Below are positions 6,345-7,087 of a DNA stretch of 7,087 nucleotides, piece by piece (position 1 is the first letter of the stretch; each line of letters opens with the position of its first letter). The stretch is from an uncultured Pseudomonadota bacterium (lineage in GTDB: Bacteria > Lernaellota > Lernaellaia > Lernaellales > Lernaellaceae). A program made the translations under genes and the position numbers. The notes below the pieces were generated by a model. It did no database searches, had not been told where the DNA came from, and worked only from the letters and a program-made list of their open reading frames with translations. Where the stretch lies: assembly GCA_937967875.1 (NCBI GenBank), contig CALBTQ010000019.1, forward strand, positions 1 through 7,087, in the 5' to 3' direction.

Positions 6345-7048
6345 TTGTCTAATTTCGCAACGGTTTTTTTCGGCAGCTTGCGCATGATCGCCCTGGTCTT
6401 TCGCGAAACCGCACCGTTTTTGCTGCTTGGCCTCTTTCTCGCCGGATGGCTCAAAATAATCATCCCGACTCAAGGCGTGCATCGCTACCTGGGTAAACCC
6501 AATCTGCGCAGCGCGCTGTATGCCGCGCTGTTCGGCCTGCCGCTGCCGATCTGCTCGTGCGGCGTCGTCCCGCTGTCGATGGGCTTGCGCGACAAGGGCG
6601 CCAGCCGGGAAGCGAACCTGTCCTTTTTGATCAGCACGCCGGAAACCAGCATCGACACGCTGATTATCACCTGGGGTTTGCTGGGACCGGTCATCGCCGT
6701 CGTGCGACCGTTGGCCGCGTTGGCCGCTTCGCTGTTCGCCGCCGTTCTTTCCATCGCCGAACGAACCGACCGCCCGGCCGACGATGAACCTGCGCCCGCC
6801 GCCTCAGTCTGTTCTCCCGCCGCCGATCCGGGAGTCGACGCCCCGGGTTATATTCTGGAAGAGGGATACCACGTGGTCGGCCCGCGCGGCTTCCTGCGTT
6901 CGGTGGGGCGGCGATCCGCCAATTGCCCGCGTTCGGCAAAAAGGAAGAGACCGCCGCATCCGCCGCACCGGAGCCCCTGGGCATGCTGGTGCGCGACGCC
7001 AATCGCTACGCGTTTCGCAAGATGCTCGACGACATTTCGTTCTGGCTG
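6345..7048 (+). CDS. Permease like the SO_0444-type metal efflux family (frameshifted, 3' truncated)
   Basis: From a TTG at 6345 the frame reads a membrane protein with hydrophobic segments at about 15-40, 54-80 and 106-136, the signature PICSCGVVPL (C70, C72) and ISTPETSIDT (97-106). These are hallmarks of the PF03773 permease family, including ArsP-like and SO_0444-type Cu/Zn exporters, so metal or metalloid export across the inner membrane is the likely role. A D/P/A-rich loop follows (about 141-167). Around 6905-6908 the reading frame shifts: the starting frame becomes R-rich and unlike the family, while the frame with codons from 6908 gives a credible continuation, AAIRQLPAFGKK and then RYAFRKMLDDISFWL. 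One missing G in the GGGG run would restore it. Genomic sequence stops at 7048. The start is uncertain: the ribosome binding site is weak, and the ATG at 6384 would cut into the first membrane helix region. Confidence 0.8.
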
Positions 7049-7087
7049 AGATCGGAAGAGCACACGTCTGAACTCCAGTCACCGAAT
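7049..7087 (+). other. Illumina TruSeq adapter read-through (artefact)
   Basis: From 7049 the sequence is AGATCGGAAGAGC and continues through 7082 as the standard 34-base TruSeq index-adapter sequence ending in CCAGTCAC. The last five bases (7083-7087, CGAAT) fall where the sample index would begin. The translated hallmark SEEHTSELQS on the plus strand and TGVQTCALPIS on the minus strand are well-known adapter peptides. This is not genomic DNA and no gene should be extended into it. Confidence 0.98.

Noticed and set aside
6804..7082. A minus-strand frame starting in the right-hand end
   Set aside because: Its first residues, TGVQTCALPIS, are translated adapter and the rest is antisense to the permease.

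Overview
The window reads as one end of a draft-assembly contig from a GC-rich, Gram-negative, respiring bacterium. A deltaproteobacterial-type lineage is my best guess: the genes are a fused FAD/Fe-S oxidoreductase, a periplasmic c-type cytochrome and a ligand-binding hybrid histidine kinase. That placement is inference from gene content and style, not from a marker gene.

Layout, left to right. (1) 1-2701, minus strand: a very long reading frame, open at the left edge, encoding a flavin oxidoreductase fused to two 4Fe-4S motifs and two cysteine-rich CCG domains. (2) 2702-3085: an AT-rich divergent intergenic region with a perfect 13-bp hairpin, an operator-like dyad and promoter-like hexamers. 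(3) 3086-5599, plus strand: an 837-residue membrane hybrid histidine kinase (periplasmic binding-protein domain, TM helix, PAS, HisKA/HATPase, receiver). (4) 5598-5623: an intrinsic terminator for the minus-strand gene that follows; its U-tract template overlaps the kinase stop codon. (5) 5671-6033, minus strand: a small secreted monohaem cytochrome c with a strong ribosome binding site. (6) 6034-6344: a second divergent intergenic region with two outward-facing promoters whose -35 boxes form an inverted repeat. (7) 6345-7048, plus strand: the start of a permease resembling the SO_0444-type metal-efflux family, with an apparent one-base frameshift. (8) 7049-7087: Illumina adapter sequence, not genomic DNA.

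How the genes may work together: the oxidoreductase and the cytochrome are both electron-transfer proteins, and the kinase between them could sense a periplasmic ligand. No response regulator, substrate transporter or recognisable operon in the window ties them together, so a shared pathway is unproven. I see no CRISPR array, tRNA, rRNA, insertion sequence, phage gene or defence cassette. I do not see strong support for a new multi-gene system. The points most worth following are the loss of the usual histidine motifs in the oxidase, the symmetrical divergent promoter, the leader hairpin, and the artefactual right-hand end.
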